The position numbers and the translations under genes were made by a program. A stretch of 64,000 bases of DNA from Molanna angustata. Taxonomy: Eukaryota; Arthropoda; Insecta; Trichoptera; Molannidae. Shown here piece by piece: positions 1 to 13,156 of the stretch. The stretch lies in NCBI GenBank assembly GCA_963576475.1, contig OY754981.1:26326132-26390131 (forward strand). Reading direction: 5' to 3'. Positions within the stretch are counted from its first letter, which is position 1, and each line of letters starts with the position of its first letter. Below the pieces are notes generated by a model. The model did no database searches. It had not been told where the DNA came from and worked only from the letters and a program-made list of their open reading frames with translations.

Positions 1-110
1 TAGCTGTTACAAAGAGATGAAGAGACTGGCGGACGATAGAGATAAGTGGAAAGAAAGTGGTGTTTGGTGCAGACCAATCCTAGGTTTGTGAAGTTCAGGG
101 ATTTCTTTTT
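1..110 (+). mobile_element. Non-LTR retrotransposon C-terminal scrap
   Basis: One frame reads ...KRLADDRDKWKESG..., which resembles the basic tail that closes the reverse transcriptase ORF of RTE-like elements (DRxxWR near the end). The piece is cut off by the window edge, so only the last few dozen codons can be seen. Assignment is by motif resemblance only. Confidence 0.35.
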
Positions 111-207
111 GTTACGTTGATCGATTTCAATCATTCTTTTTTCATTAGAAAGTGGGTATCTTCCGATTGGTTCCATTTTAATTTGGTCAAGATATGATCA
201 TGGGATA

Positions 208-310
208 ATAACTCGACAATATTGTCCGATTTTAATGATTTATTTTTTGATAGGAACGGAGTGTTTGAGAGATGATCACACATATGAATTTCATCGAGTT
301 TGATGGAACA
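208..310 (+). repeat. Diverged dispersed repeat, copy 1
   Basis: This stretch reappears at 1668-1775 in the same orientation: both contain the run from 'taatgatttatttttt' through 'gatcacacatat' to a 'catNgagt.tgatg' end, with scattered substitutions. No coding signal is seen. It is probably part of an unclassified transposon. Confidence 0.5.
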
Positions 311-539
311 CACGAAAAAAATAAGTCTATAATTTGCAAAGTCGTCTGCAATTAATAATTATTCATTACCACGTTGTCTGAATTCGATGATTGCTTATTC
401 ATTAGAAAGTGATTACTTCTGGGGTGGTTCTATCTAAACTTCAAGAGGTTTGACAATGAGAATCATGAGGAATCATGAAACTCATTAATTTGCATTTTAT
501 TTTATAGGAAAATTGTATGAAAGATTAAGTTACTATACA

Positions 540-625
540 CCTACATACGCACCATCACGCTTTGAGCATTATGTGGTAGGCAGAGAAAACCGAACACCAT
601 TTTTTTCCATCTTGGCATACAATAA
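540..625 (-). mobile_element. RTE 3'-end fragment
   Basis: The plus-strand text 'ggtaggcagagaaaaccgaa' and following bases match, with changes, the reverse complement of the 3' end of the RTE family seen better at 28715-29407 and 35442-35815 (the codons for WRSVLSAYP). Only the last tens of bases remain. Confidence 0.45.
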
Positions 626-795
626 TTTCGAGGTCGGTTTATATGAAATATTAATATTCTTAAAGATTTATGCCTATTTTTTCAAAATGCTCCCAGGGAT
701 TTTCAAAACTTTCAAGAAGAACGAAAAAGTGTCCACTAACAATATGACGGAGAGTTTATTGTTGGCCACAATCCATTCCTTTTTACTATGTTTTT

Positions 796-1325
796 ACTCC
801 TCACTAACACAAGGTGATATAGTGGGGGGTTATGATTTCGCAATTTTTAAGGGTATTTTTTTTTTGCAGATTATCAACTAGAATCATGCAGAGATTGTAT
901 TCTGAAAGTTTCATCACAATGTATCTGTGTGTGTGTGTGCTATGTACGGCGTGTTCATTTTTTACTTTATCGATTATAGACTAAAGTACTCATTCGATTC
1001 TATTCAAATTTTGCAAATATGAATACCTAATACTCGATTAGATCCCATTAGATTTTGAACGATATATGAATAGTGCTTCTCAATTTTTTTAACTGTCAAA
1101 TATTTCAAAGTGACCCCAAGCTCAGGAAACTTAAAATTTTAAATTTTTGTTTTCAAATTCGTAAAAAGGCACATCACTTTCATAAAATGGCATTGAAGAG
1201 TTATCAAGTTTTTATAATAAAATATTTAAATAAAAAATAATTTAACAAACTCATTTCATGAAAATGTTGGAAATTTTCCATACAAAATTTGAATACTTTA
1301 TAGAATGACTTGTTAGTGAGGAGTT
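796..1325 (+). mobile_element. TIR element 'family X', copy 1 (MITE-like)
   Basis: About 530 bp bounded by the inverted repeat 'actcctcactaac' at 796-808 and 'gttagtgaggagt' at 1312-1324. Diverged copies lie at 27930-28250 (same orientation, truncated), 36150-36660 and 55594-56150 (both reversed). No transposase ORF is present, so it is a non-autonomous DNA element by inference. The sequence just outside the right TIR ('gttggccacaacccactcg') is also present next to other copies and may be part of a larger element. Confidence 0.7.
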
Positions 1326-1379
1326 TAGCGTTGGCCACAACCCACTCGTTTTAATACATTACCGATTTTCAAGCGAACA

Positions 1380-2490
1380 GAAAATATTTGAATGGAGTGT
1401 TGTATTGTAGGTACGTCTTCTTTAAAAGAATATTTCGCGTTCTCTTTGTGTATATAGACATCGGTCTTCAGTACCTAGTTTTATTTAAGTTCGTTGACAT
1501 CGTAAAATGTCTGTCTGTGGTCTCTTTAATATTGAAACAAATACATTTCAACACATAAAACTAAAAAAGTTCGTGTATGGGGACTTTGATCGATTCTATA
1601 TCCATAATGCATGTTATATTATTATTTCTCGTTCTCATTTCGTAAGTTGTCTCTTATTGGACCACTCGTAATAACTTTTTACAACTTTGTCCAATTATAA
1701 TGATTTATTTTTTAATAGGAAAGGAGTGCTTCAGAGGTGATCACACATATATAGGTTTCATAGAGTCTGATGATAGGACTTTTTTTCATTTTTTTTTTTT
1801 TATGTTTTTACCGTTAATGTTTTTGGAGTCGGCTTTTTAAAATTACTCATGTTATAAGGTAGATTCCAATTCAAAAGATTGACCAGAAATTCAACCTGGG
1901 ATCTTCGACTTAATAGTCAAATATTATGAGTGAATATATTATCATATGTCGATTTGTTTATTTTACCTTTAATTATATCACTACAAAGAGAAAAAACTAA
2001 TACTTACCTACTTTCTATCGTAAAATCGATTGACATAAATTAATTATGTAAGATAAATATCACTTAGAGAAGTTAATCTTTAGGTAATGAATTGTTTTAA
2101 TAAGTTTTATTTTTTATTTATTTAGATGACGACACTTTTTATCGGAATTATTTTTATTCCACTAATCATGATTGATTATAATAACTATAATATACCAAGG
2201 GTAAACTACCCAAATTCTGACACTCCTCCAATTATTGTCTCCTCAGTCTTTTATTTCAAATTTTAAGTGTTACAAGAAAGGAAAAACCCAAATATATTTA
2301 GGTATTAATATTAAATCATATTTCTTTCTGGCTACACAATATTGTTAAACACGTGTCATAGTTTTTTTTTTATACCAGGCAACCCACCCAATTGAGGGTG
2401 ATTTGTGCCATTTTAGTGTCTATAAGACACACAAGTTATTAATAATAGACGAAGGATTAGTTTTATTAAAGGTTAATTTCATTTTAAAAC
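1380..2490. other. No gene seen
   Basis: AT-rich DNA with short open frames only. It holds the second copy of the 208-310 repeat at 1668-1775 and homopolymer T runs near 1790. No exon-like GC rise or splice pair was found. Confidence 0.6.
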
Positions 2491-2498
2491 AAGAATTT

Positions 2499-2768
2499 CT
2501 AAATTTGGGAATATATGTGGATTTTGTTCAGTGACAAAAGGTGAGAAATATTAAAAGGTCGGGAAACTTGCTTATCAATGGAGTTATAAAAATCAAATGC
2601 AGTTATATTCGGGCAACAAAAGAATACATGGTCAGGTGACTCAACGTCCAATCCGAATTGGCACATGGGACTATCTACAACTCGAATCTTATGCAAGTGA
2701 GAAGCCAATATGCAGTGACCAATTCGGAGGCGGCAGACATTTGATATTTCTCTTTTGGATTTATTCAT
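2499..2768 (-). pseudogene. Non-LTR retrotransposon C-terminal fragment
   Basis: An 89-codon open stretch reads RLRIGHCILASHLHKI... followed by CQFG...SPDHVFFCCP. This is the RxRxGH...C.CG..E...H.L..CP signature after the RNase H region in jockey-like and related non-LTR elements. The upstream reverse transcriptase is missing, so it is a 5'-truncated dead copy. The Cys-Cys-His-Cys spacing is what supports the call. Confidence 0.7.
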
Positions 2769-2914
2769 AGTGGTATGGTTTGTGAAGCTTCTTTTTAGAA
2801 ATGAATCTATTTTCCAAACTAAAAAAAAAGTTTACTGTCGCAAATATCGTAATTATGCCGTTTAAAATATAAGAAATTAAAATATGTTTGACTATGCCAA
2901 TAATTGGGGTGTTT

Positions 2915-4069
<1,155 letters not shown>

Positions 4070-4479
4070 TCCCTAGTTGAATTTAAACTCGAGAGTTTCT
4101 CGTCACTTCTGTTTTCTTATATATTTAGAGTATGAAAATAGAAGGCATTTGAGAATACGCCATTCCGGTATCAGAAAGCCCCGATGTTGGGTTTCAAGTA
4201 GGAAGTTGGCTAAGAAAGTAATTGAAGCGAAGGTAGGCTGGCTGGTACCTGGAAACTAGGTATTATGTTGATTTAATTTATCATTTTGCCTAAACTTTGA
4301 ATTCAATTATAAATAATTTATTACCGAAGACTTTGTACCCAGTCAAGATGGTGTATTTCCTCTCCTCTCCCGAGTGTTAATTATTCAAAACAGCCTTGGA
4401 AATATCTTGTATTAAATCTAAATAAACATCGTTTTACCCGTATAAGTTTTAAACCCTCCCCATACATCTCTAGCATTAA

Positions 4480-5246
4480 TCCAACTGTCGATTTGTTCAA
4501 GAGAATTTATTTCTCTTAACATATCGACAAAATATCAAGCCAAGATACGCGAGATTTGTATGCAGGCTCTATATTTTTCACGGTTTTTCCAACTTTGAAG
4601 TAACACTTGAAGTCTAATAACACCAATATTTTTTATTAAGAAAAACATTTTTTATGATAAAGCTATGTGTTTAACTGCCTATATTTCCAAAGTTTTTAAA
4701 AATATCCCAACTAGATAATTTAATTTGCTATAAAACATATTGACATTATAGTATTACATCTCAATTTTTTTTTAACAATATTTAAAAATTTTGATTTTAG
4801 TGACGACATCACTTCGAAATATCGAAAAAAGCCGAAACACCCCAACTAGATAATTTAATTTTCTATAAAAAATATTAACATTGTAGTAGTACCTATGTAC
4901 ATCTTAATTTTTTTTTAACAAAATTTATAAACATTGAATTTAGTGACGACATCGTTTCAAACAATTTGTAAGGCAGTATAAACACTACATAATACCTCAC
5001 TCAATAGTTTGATACCTACTTAACCTACAAACATACATCATGCTGTTTTCATATTCTGGGTAGGAAGAACAGACTGTCCTCCATACTATCCTATCCTGAC
5101 GTATATACTACATGTTTTTTATAGGAAACAAAATATCTTAAAATATTTATTAATTTGTGTTTAAGTGTTTATAGTTTGGTACGAATTTTTCAATTATGCA
5201 TACTTTCGTCATCGACAGTTGGATCTCATGTGTTACGTGCAACTAG
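4480..5246 (+). mobile_element. Helentron-associated element, copy 2
   Basis: Same architecture as 2915-4069: TCCAACTGTCGAT start, nested 5' hairpin (AGAGAA/TTCTCT), ATCGACAGTTGG near the end, then hairpin 'CATGT-GTT-ACGTG' and CTAG. It lacks the GT tract and instead has an internal tandem duplication of about 130 bp (the 'ccaactagataatttaatt' block occurs near 4707 and again near 4842). Confidence 0.75.
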
Positions 5247-5249
5247 TAA

Positions 5250-7685
5250 TTAATTATTTAAATAATTGCTTAATTATTAAATCAGTTTGTTGGCATATTC
5301 TTAGTGAAACTTTATGAGGTAATTTATTAGAGGCAAGGCACACTGACCTGTAGCGATCTATCGAAGATTATCAATATAGCACATGATACCTATGTAAATA
5401 TATCTGCAAACATCTTTAAAAATCACGTGGTTTGCGCAGAACACCAATTTCGGGTTTCTTGCTTGGTAGCTGCGCAAATCTTTCTCCACCGCACCGAAAG
5501 AAATTTGCCGATATCTACTGTTAGGCACATGCAATTACACTGTTTAAAAACAAAGCCTATTTTAATTTTTACCATATTTTGCATTAATAAATCTTTTTTT
5601 AGATTTATTTTTTTTAAGTGCACAACGACGAAATTCTTGATACTTTTGGATTTTTTAAATTATACCCATTGAGAATCAAAATAAAATAAGTCAAATATAA
5701 AAAAAATAGATATTGAATAGGCCGAGTTGAATGAAATTTGTTAAAATGTGCGGTTTTCTTCGTTTTATAGCGAAATAAATATTGATCAAAATTGAAAATG
5801 ATGAATCCCCATCACGAACATGGAAACATTCCACACAAAAGAAGAAAAACCAGGAAACTAGAATATATATACAATATACCTATATTACAACATAATATAT
5901 GTGAAGGGTTTTTATGGTCGACCATTTTTAACACGCGTCTCGACTTCTGAACATCTCGAATGGAACGTTAGCATCCCACCAGAGGGTCCATATACTATAC
6001 GCTGGTTGATTTCATGTTCATTGAGTGATTTGTGAGGGTACTAGGGTGACCTCGATTCGGGGCCGGATCTTCTATTGGTGAACTTGTTTCATAACCTTTT
6101 ACAAAAGTTTTAAGATCAAAGATCTTTAAATGAAATCTCGACGCATTAACTGTTTAACATATTTGAGAAAATTGATTTCAAATTGGAGTGTTTAGGTTTT
6201 ATTTGACACAGTACAATTTAATTCCTTATAAATATGTCCATAAAAATAAACAACTTATCCGAGTGATGTAAAAAAAACTATTTGAAATAGTTTAGTTTAT
6301 TACCATATTTTTGTGGTGTAGAAAGGTTGTGTGTTAAGGCCCTTGTATACCCTGGGTAAACTGATGTACACAAAAATGAGCGTAAATTATCATCTGATAA
6401 TGTATGAAACACGAACCAATATTGTATATCACCTAATATGTTTAATAGAACATTTTATCGCGAAGAAAAGATAAAATTTAGAGGTATAAATAAACTCAGC
6501 CGGTAGATTTTCATATTCTCTTTCGATTAAAGTAAAAATCTTCTTCATATGCCTTGTAGTTTTTTTTAGTTTTTTACAATAAAAATTAAAAAAAGGGTTT
6601 TACTAAAACTAATTTTACAAGAAAAGTATCAAAAAGTTTCAAAAAACTCATGCAATAGAATAAAAATGTAAATATAAACTGTTCTTTCTTTCAAACTTGC
6701 TGTATCTTTTGGGGGTACCGGGGAAATTATTTTCAAAATATACTATATAGCCTACTATGGCCTCTTAATCTTTCCACGTGGTTTTGTGTGAGTTAATAAT
6801 CACCCCCAACGAACCATTGCTAACGCAATAGACAATGTAATTTGTGTTTATGGTGTCGTTTTGTCTTACCAGAGCGTCTTTAAGTGATGGGAAAGTGTAA
6901 GACTGAGATTAAGAGGATCTAATCAGTCTTACGCTTCGCGTACACCTAATCCGTCATCGGCCGAAGTACGCTCGGAGGATGACGTCACAGCCAAACTCGT
7001 CCGATCGAACCAAACGTATGTAAAATAAAGCTTCTTGAGCCTTTTTGGAGAGGGGCGGTTTGCCCATACACCAACCAAGCAAAAAGACACAAAATTGCGA
7101 TCTGCGAGCCCACGGGACACATTTTCTAGTATAGAGTAGAGCAAGAGCGCGTGATTACCAGACATATAATAGTATAAAGGCTAAAAAAATATGCGTAAGT
7201 ACATCACAGTAGGTAACAACGATTGGCCACTATGAAGTATTAGTTATTTTTTTTTACTATTTAAATAATTAAATAACACACAAACAACACTAATTGAAAA
7301 ATTACAATGAAAAAGCTTAATATATAATTGTTATAACTATCCATACCTAGTGTCTATTACTTATGGCAAAACAATTAATAAATTAAAATTAATAAGTACT
7401 GGGATGTGAATGTGTAGTGGGTGAGAATGTGTAATGAGGTGTTATCTTCACTGAAAAAAAAGATGCGACCACTGAACTGGCTACCTGCATTTTTAGCCAA
7501 ACCTTTGTTATCAGTAATTAAAGTTAATCTGTTTATGACTGTTCTGTTTTGCTAATCGCATAAAATATTAAGTAGCACAAAACGAAATGTTTTGTAGTCA
7601 CTATAGTTCGGTTAATTTTAAATGAATTTTTTTTCAGTGTTGCTAAGATGATTTTAAAATGGACAATAAGTTTTTATATTGTACA
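5250..7685. other. No gene seen; scattered repeat pieces
   Basis: AT-rich. Pieces shared with other parts of the window: 'ttgatttcaaattgg' plus 'gtgtttaggtt' near 6173 (again near 56290), 'accaaccaagcaaaaa' near 7071 (again near 57320), and 'ataaaggct' plus following bases near 7174 (again near 19690). These look like remnants of unclassified repeats. Open frames at 5423-5672 and 6929-7165 show no family resemblance. Confidence 0.5.
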
Positions 7686-7689
7686 GTAA

Positions 7690-7879
7690 GGCTGTGTTTC
7701 TCGAACAAAGATTAAAGTAATAGTATAGTTACAATACTTTGATTTCATAAAATTGATCAAAACTTTTGGTTGTTTCATTGAAGTCTAATGCCATTGAACG
7801 ACGAAATTTTGAACAATTTTATGAAATCAAAATATTTTAACTACACTATTACTGATACTTTTGTTGAAATAGCCCAGCC
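7690..7879. mobile_element. 190-bp MITE, PIF/Harbinger-type target duplication
   Basis: Imperfect terminal inverted repeats of about 65 bp start GGCTG and end CAGCC, flanked on both sides by TAA (7687-7689 and 7880-7882). A three-base TWA duplication is typical of PIF/Harbinger elements. Superfamily is inferred from this alone. There is no coding capacity. Confidence 0.65.
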
Positions 7880-8106
7880 TAAGTGATAGTGACTTTGCTA
7901 TCGTATAAAGCGTTATAGTTTCAAGCGAGACTTTTTATAATTGATTCAGAATACTATGAGAAATCACGTCATCCATTTACAGACACTTTGATTAGTGGAT
8001 ACCCCCAACATACACCCTTAAAGTAATAATTCAGTGGACCAACCGCTCTGCCAGCGACGCATAAACCATTTTTTCAGCTTGAGAACTATCGGTTTGTGAT
8101 TTTCAG

Positions 8107-8166
8107 GATCAAGACTGGTTTCGTCCATCACTAGCTGTCTCGTCCTGTCTGACGGTCTCATATCCG
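8107..8166 (+). other. Candidate 60-nt internal exon (or chance splice pair)
   Basis: Sixty GC-richer bases sit between a good acceptor (ggtttgtgattttcag) and a perfect donor (gtaagt). The first frame is open for exactly 20 codons, DQDWFRPSLAVSSC..., so the exon would be phase 0 on both sides. The minus strand of 8040-8190 also has an open frame (..RTRQLVMDETSLDPENH..), so strand and reality are uncertain. It lies opposite the TipE-family genes, as an exon of a host gene would. Confidence 0.3.
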
Positions 8167-8537
8167 GTAAGTCTTAGCTCCGTAGACGCTACAGGCGAGG
8201 CGCCGTCCTCATACCCCAACTGAAATAATGGTGGTGTGGCGTCCTATTTTACAATAGTACCTACCACAACAAAGACTGAGTTCTAGTCCATCGATGTAAC
8301 ATCTTTAAAAAATACACCATCTCTGTAATATGTTTTCTGACTTTATCGATCGGAAAAATGATTGTCGATCGCAGAAGGGTTATTGCACTGTACGAGCAAT
8401 TCGGTGGACCCAGATTCAAATCCTATATCCTTTTCAATTTCTTTCTCCAATATCACAAAAAATTCTTGATTTTAATACATGGCAGATACGTGTTTATTCA
8501 TGGCAAATATCATGGAAAAAATAAGTTTTAAATTTTT

Positions 8538-9239
8538 GGTTTAAGGGGGGGACTGCTGCCAACGTACCTATTTTTCAATTTGATATACCATCATTATTTC
8601 TTATCAAATCGTTTTGAAAAAAATAATTTAGATAGTTTGAATATTAATAAACAAAAATATACCTTAAATTTTTGATAATGTTCCGTACAAATTCTTGTAG
8701 AAAAATAATGGCATATCCCGATTTTCAACGTTTAACATATATTTTTAACAAACTATAAGGCGTAGAGTAATATATTTTTTTTTAAATTAAAGAAGACAAA
8801 AATATCTAGATAAACATGATGTGACGTTGCATTAATGCTTCAGGTTTAGTAAATAAACCTAAAAAATATTTATTTTCCATTCAGCGCCATTGCGTAATAA
8901 AAGTTTTTTTGGTTTATTTACTTAACCTGATGCGTTAATGCAACTTCATATCATATTTTTCCAGGTATTTTGTTCTTCTTTAATTTGTAAAAAAAATATA
9001 TTGCTCTGTACCTTATATTTTTTTAGAAATTTAAGATAAATGTCTAAAATCGGGGTATGCTTATTATTTTCCTACAAGAACATAATATACAGAACATAAT
9101 CAAAAAGTTAAGGTATATTTCTCTTTATTAATATCCAAAATAACTAGGTTATTTTTTTTCAAAATGATTCGTTTAGTAATAATGATGGTATATCAAATTG
9201 AAAAAATAGGAACGTTGGCAGCAGTCACCCTCTTAAACA
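8538..9239. mobile_element. Foldback element with arms of about 330 bp
   Basis: The left half (gtttaag..gactgctgccaacgt) returns in reverse complement in the right half (acgttggcagcagtc..cttaaac). The match continues inward to 'gttgcattaatgcttcaggttt' versus 'aacctgatgcgttaatgcaac', leaving a short centre near 8880-8930. No ORF. A lone terminus of the same family lies at 21214-21250. Confidence 0.75.
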
Positions 9240-9744
9240 ATGCACCTTTGTTTTCATGAAAAATTGTTTTTCGTGAAAATGGATGGATTTTTCAAAAAAA
9301 AATCTTTCAATAGAAAAAAGAGCACACTGGCTACGTTATGACAAGTTTAGAGTTAGCCACAATCGGTTTTTCGTGATTTTTCATGAATTTTCATAACTTT
9401 TTTAGAATTTTAATATAAGCACCTGTTAACATTGACAATACAGAATTTACTCGTTTAGCGATATTTAATTCAACTTATGAATTCCGTTACATTTTTACAT
9501 GAATAATTAGTTAAAACATACTTTAAAATATTTTACTAACCGGGTGTTTGGGTCCTTTGGTAATATTGCCAGGAAAAAAGTATTTTCACAGGAATTGTTC
9601 AGGTAAATGTAGTATAGACAGATCTCTTGCGTGATGAAGTGACCAGATTAAGTCGATAACCTTTATTCGGCGGTGAGCAGATATGACTGGAGACAATTCG
9701 TTCTGTCCATTGGCGGTTCCCAGGATCACGACCCTCAGCAGTGA

Positions 9745-9944
9745 NNNNNNNNNNNNNNNNNNNNNNNNNNNNNNNNNNNNNNNNNNNNNNNNNNNNNNNN
9801 NNNNNNNNNNNNNNNNNNNNNNNNNNNNNNNNNNNNNNNNNNNNNNNNNNNNNNNNNNNNNNNNNNNNNNNNNNNNNNNNNNNNNNNNNNNNNNNNNNNN
9901 NNNNNNNNNNNNNNNNNNNNNNNNNNNNNNNNNNNNNNNNNNNN
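9745..9944. other. Assembly gap (200 N)
   Basis: Exactly 200 unresolved bases. The flanks (9600-9744 and 9945-10060) are GC-richer than the surroundings and have open frames on the minus strand (for example SLLRVVILGTANGQNEL on the left flank), but I recognise no family. The gap may be a collapsed repeat. Confidence 0.95.
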
Positions 9945-10745
9945 AACTGGACGCCTGTGGAGACGACCCATAAGACGATGACGGAGCTTTGGTTATAGAA
10001 CCAATCAGATACGAAGCTTAATGGCAACACCGTCCATCGAAACGAAATGGCGGGCAAATATTGATATACGTAATATCAAAACTAACGAGATTAATGAATA
10101 CATATTATCTCCTTGTGAACAGTGTGGCTACAAGGTCCGCATGTCCAATGGGTCCAAAGAAATTCCCTCGGACATCGTCGTATAGTTCTCGTCGGAAAGT
10201 TGACACGGAGAAATTTTTTTGACTGTCAAATATTTCAAAGTGACAAAGTGATTGGTGTCAAAGTGATGAAAAACTGGCTCACGCCAGTCGCAATTGTAAC
10301 TACAAACAAACCTAACCAACCTATTTTTACCAAAGCTTTGTAGGTTTAGGTTTAAAAAATCGGTGTACATCCTAGGATATCTGACAGCGCGGTGCATCGC
10401 CATGTTGTTTATTCCATAGATTTTTATAATACATTATACTATGTAGATGTAGTAAAAGTGAGTCATGGAATATCGCGCGTTTGACGTTTTGGTTATTAAC
10501 ATATTTCAGTTTTCCTTACATTTCAACACATCTTAAATAACTTTTTTCTAAATCTAAATTAATAAAGTGTTTTTTACGACAAATAAATCCGAAAAAAATT
10601 ACGTAAAAACTACAACGTCAAAAATCCCCCGGAAAAATGCCTCACTTCGATTCATACAAAATTTGCTAACTACGACATCTAGTATATTATAATAAAAATC
10701 TATGGTTTATTCCTTTCACAATACTACCAACATGACGTCATAAAA

Positions 10746-10882
10746 ATTCGAACAATTGTAAATTCTGATAATTGTGTGTTCGGGAAATTGTTTTTCGAAA
10801 AAATGTGATTCGAATAATTGCCATTCGTAAAATTGATTTTCGTACAATTGAGCATTCGAATAATTGTTTTTCGAATAATTTT
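10746..10882 (+). repeat. Degenerate 16-bp tandem array (TTCGaataATTG)
   Basis: Eight to nine units follow the pattern TTCG-NaNa-ATTG-NNNN with a spacing of about 15-17 bases. The TCGAA and AATTG cores are conserved while the four spacer bases vary. Confidence 0.8.
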
Positions 10883-11608
10883 CCTGTCACCTTTTTTTTC
10901 AGTGCACGATGAAATAAATTTCTAAGTCATTAAATACTATTGTACTGAATTAACTTTTGAGACTTCACGTTGCTCGGGATGGTTGGAAGAAATAGCCTTA
11001 TGGAAATAGAATGTATTGAAGATTATAAATAAATAAATTAAATCGATTATTCTTTTTTAATTGCATATACGCAAACATTGAATTTTTTCCCTTTCGGGAG
11101 TCAAATGATATTTTTATTGACAAACATTTTTTTTTCCTAAAAAAAAAAAAATTGAAATGTTGTTTTTAGAATAAATTGAAAATTGTATCAAATCAAACAG
11201 TCGTAAATTTAAAGTTGAATGAACCATGTTATGATTTTTTCATTGCAATGTCCAGTAGTAAAAATATTGATATTTTTTTCTTCGCCGACGATACTCCGCT
11301 TTTAGGTAGTCTAACTATGGCGTCGGAATTTTAAGCGTCTCGACGGCTCCTTATAAGAAAATGCTTTGGGTATATATGTATAGTGTCTACATTTACCACG
11401 TTTATGTGTTGAATCATAATATACAATACATAGATAGGTATATTCTGATTAAGTTCACAGTTGATTAATGAAAGATAAATATAAGAGAATGCAGAGTAGT
11501 GTTTGGATTATATATTAGCAAAGCTCAATTTCGTATCTAATATAATTACTAATTGTATTTTTTAATTTGTCAATACTGACGGTGTTTAATGTGTAGAACT
11601 CCATTATA

Positions 11609-11779
11609 CTAGGTATTTTTTAATCAAACAAAAATGATTATGTTTCTACAATTCTACATGTATATTCTCCTTATAAAGGACCGTTTAACTAGGCTCTTAT
11701 CAACTGGTCTTAAGGGCCTAGTCAGCCTAAATATACATGTAAAACCATAATCATTTTTGTTGAATTAAAAAATACCTAG
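11609..11779. mobile_element. 171-bp palindromic MITE with TA duplication
   Basis: Starts CTAGGTATTTTTTAAT and ends in its reverse complement (ATTAAAAAATACCTAG), flanked by TA on both sides (11607-11608 and 11780-11781). A further inner match ('acatgtatatt' / 'aatatacatgt') extends the arms. A TA duplication suggests the Tc1/mariner superfamily. No ORF. Confidence 0.7.
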
Positions 11780-12093
11780 TATTACTATTTGTACGTATAA
11801 AATTCACATAATACAATGTTAATTTATCTTGTAGTTACGAAAGAAGACATGATTGCGTTTCATTTCATAGTGCACTTCGTGGTAATCTTGGTATGGTTGC
11901 ATTTAATAAATATATACCCTACAACTTTCTTCATTTGTATTTTTTTGTAAAAGTAGTTTCTAATAAATTTCCATAAAATAGTTAAAAAAACAAGTGTTTT
12001 GTTTAAATTATCAAAGAAGACACGTTTCGTTATATCATATATTTTCGGATTATTTTATTTTACAATAAATATTTCTTATTATTTCGTTTTGAA

Positions 12094-12645
12094 CTAGTTG
12101 CTTATAACACAAGAGATCCAACTGTCGATGGCGATAGTATGCATAGTTGAATAATACGTACCAAACTATAGACAATTAAACAAAAATTAATAAATATTTT
12201 AAGATATTTTGTTTTCTATATATAACATGTATAGGTATGTATGTTAGTATAGGATAGTATGGAGGTCAATCTATGGAGGTCTTCCTATCCAGAATATGAA
12301 AACAGCATGGATGTATGTTTGTAGATTAAGTAGGTATCAAACTATTGAGTTAGATATTGTGAAGTGTTTACTGCCTTACAAATTGTATGAAACGATGTCA
12401 TCACCAAATTCAATTTTTATCAAAATTATTAAAATAAGTTTGAGATGTACTATACTAACTACAATGCTGATATATTTTATAGCAAATTAATTTATCTAGT
12501 TGGGGTGTTTCAGATTTTTTCGATATTTTTAAAAACTTTAGGCAGTTAAGACACAATAAACACATAAATTCATAAGAAAAAATATATTTTTCTTAATAAA
12601 AACTTTTTTGAAAAAATAAATTTGAGATTTTGTGTTTGTCTATAT
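12094..12645 (-). mobile_element. Helentron-associated element, copy 3 (reversed, 5'-truncated)
   Basis: On the minus strand it ends 'ATCGACAGTTGGATCTC', hairpin 'CTTGT-GTT-ATAAG', then CAACTAG. The body matches 3520-4069 in reverse. The 5' part is lost where the non-LTR tail at 12650 begins. Confidence 0.7.
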
Positions 12646-12649
12646 TTAA

Positions 12650-12720
12650 TATCTGGTTGGTTGGAAGAAATTGCCTAATGGCAATAAGCACGCCAGCGTA
12701 CATTATATTTGTTTAAAAAT
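12650..12720 (+). mobile_element. Non-LTR 3' tail, 'GGTTGGAAG' family
   Basis: Contains 'ctggttggttggaagaaatt', the small hairpin ATTGCC-TAAT-GGCAAT and 'acgccagcgtaca', the same 3' end as the element at 16835-17835. Further tails are at 38259-38312 (reverse), 46375-46435 (reverse, worn), 56860-56910 (reverse) and, very worn, near 10975. Confidence 0.7.
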
Positions 12721-13156
12721 TTTGGTTTTAAATTAAGCTTGCACACGTGACTAATAGCAAAATATAACAAAAATTAGCACGTAACAAAAATTAAAACAGA
12801 AATTTGAAAATTTGTATCCACAGGTTCAAACATGAGGTCCAGGGTGTCGATTTTCACGGTTTTAAAAAAAATATTCTGTTGCAAAAAAAAGCGACTTGAT
12901 TTTTTTTCCATATTTTTTTACAAACTTTCATAACCTAACCTACATCCTGTACTCAGCATATCGTTGACCTATGGGCACAGAACAAAGAATCTTTACTCTT
13001 CTGTGCTTATGGGACACCCTGTATTGTCTCTGTTTTGAATGTATTATTTTATACCGTTATTGTTGTTGTCAAACCTCTTTCTGTAAAAAATCTTGTTTAT
13101 TATTTATATACAAATATACCTAAAATATAAATTATAAACAAATGAGTATTAATTAC

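Noticed and set aside
9599..10057. 152-codon frame spanning the N gap
   Set aside because: The continuity across 200 unknown bases is artificial.
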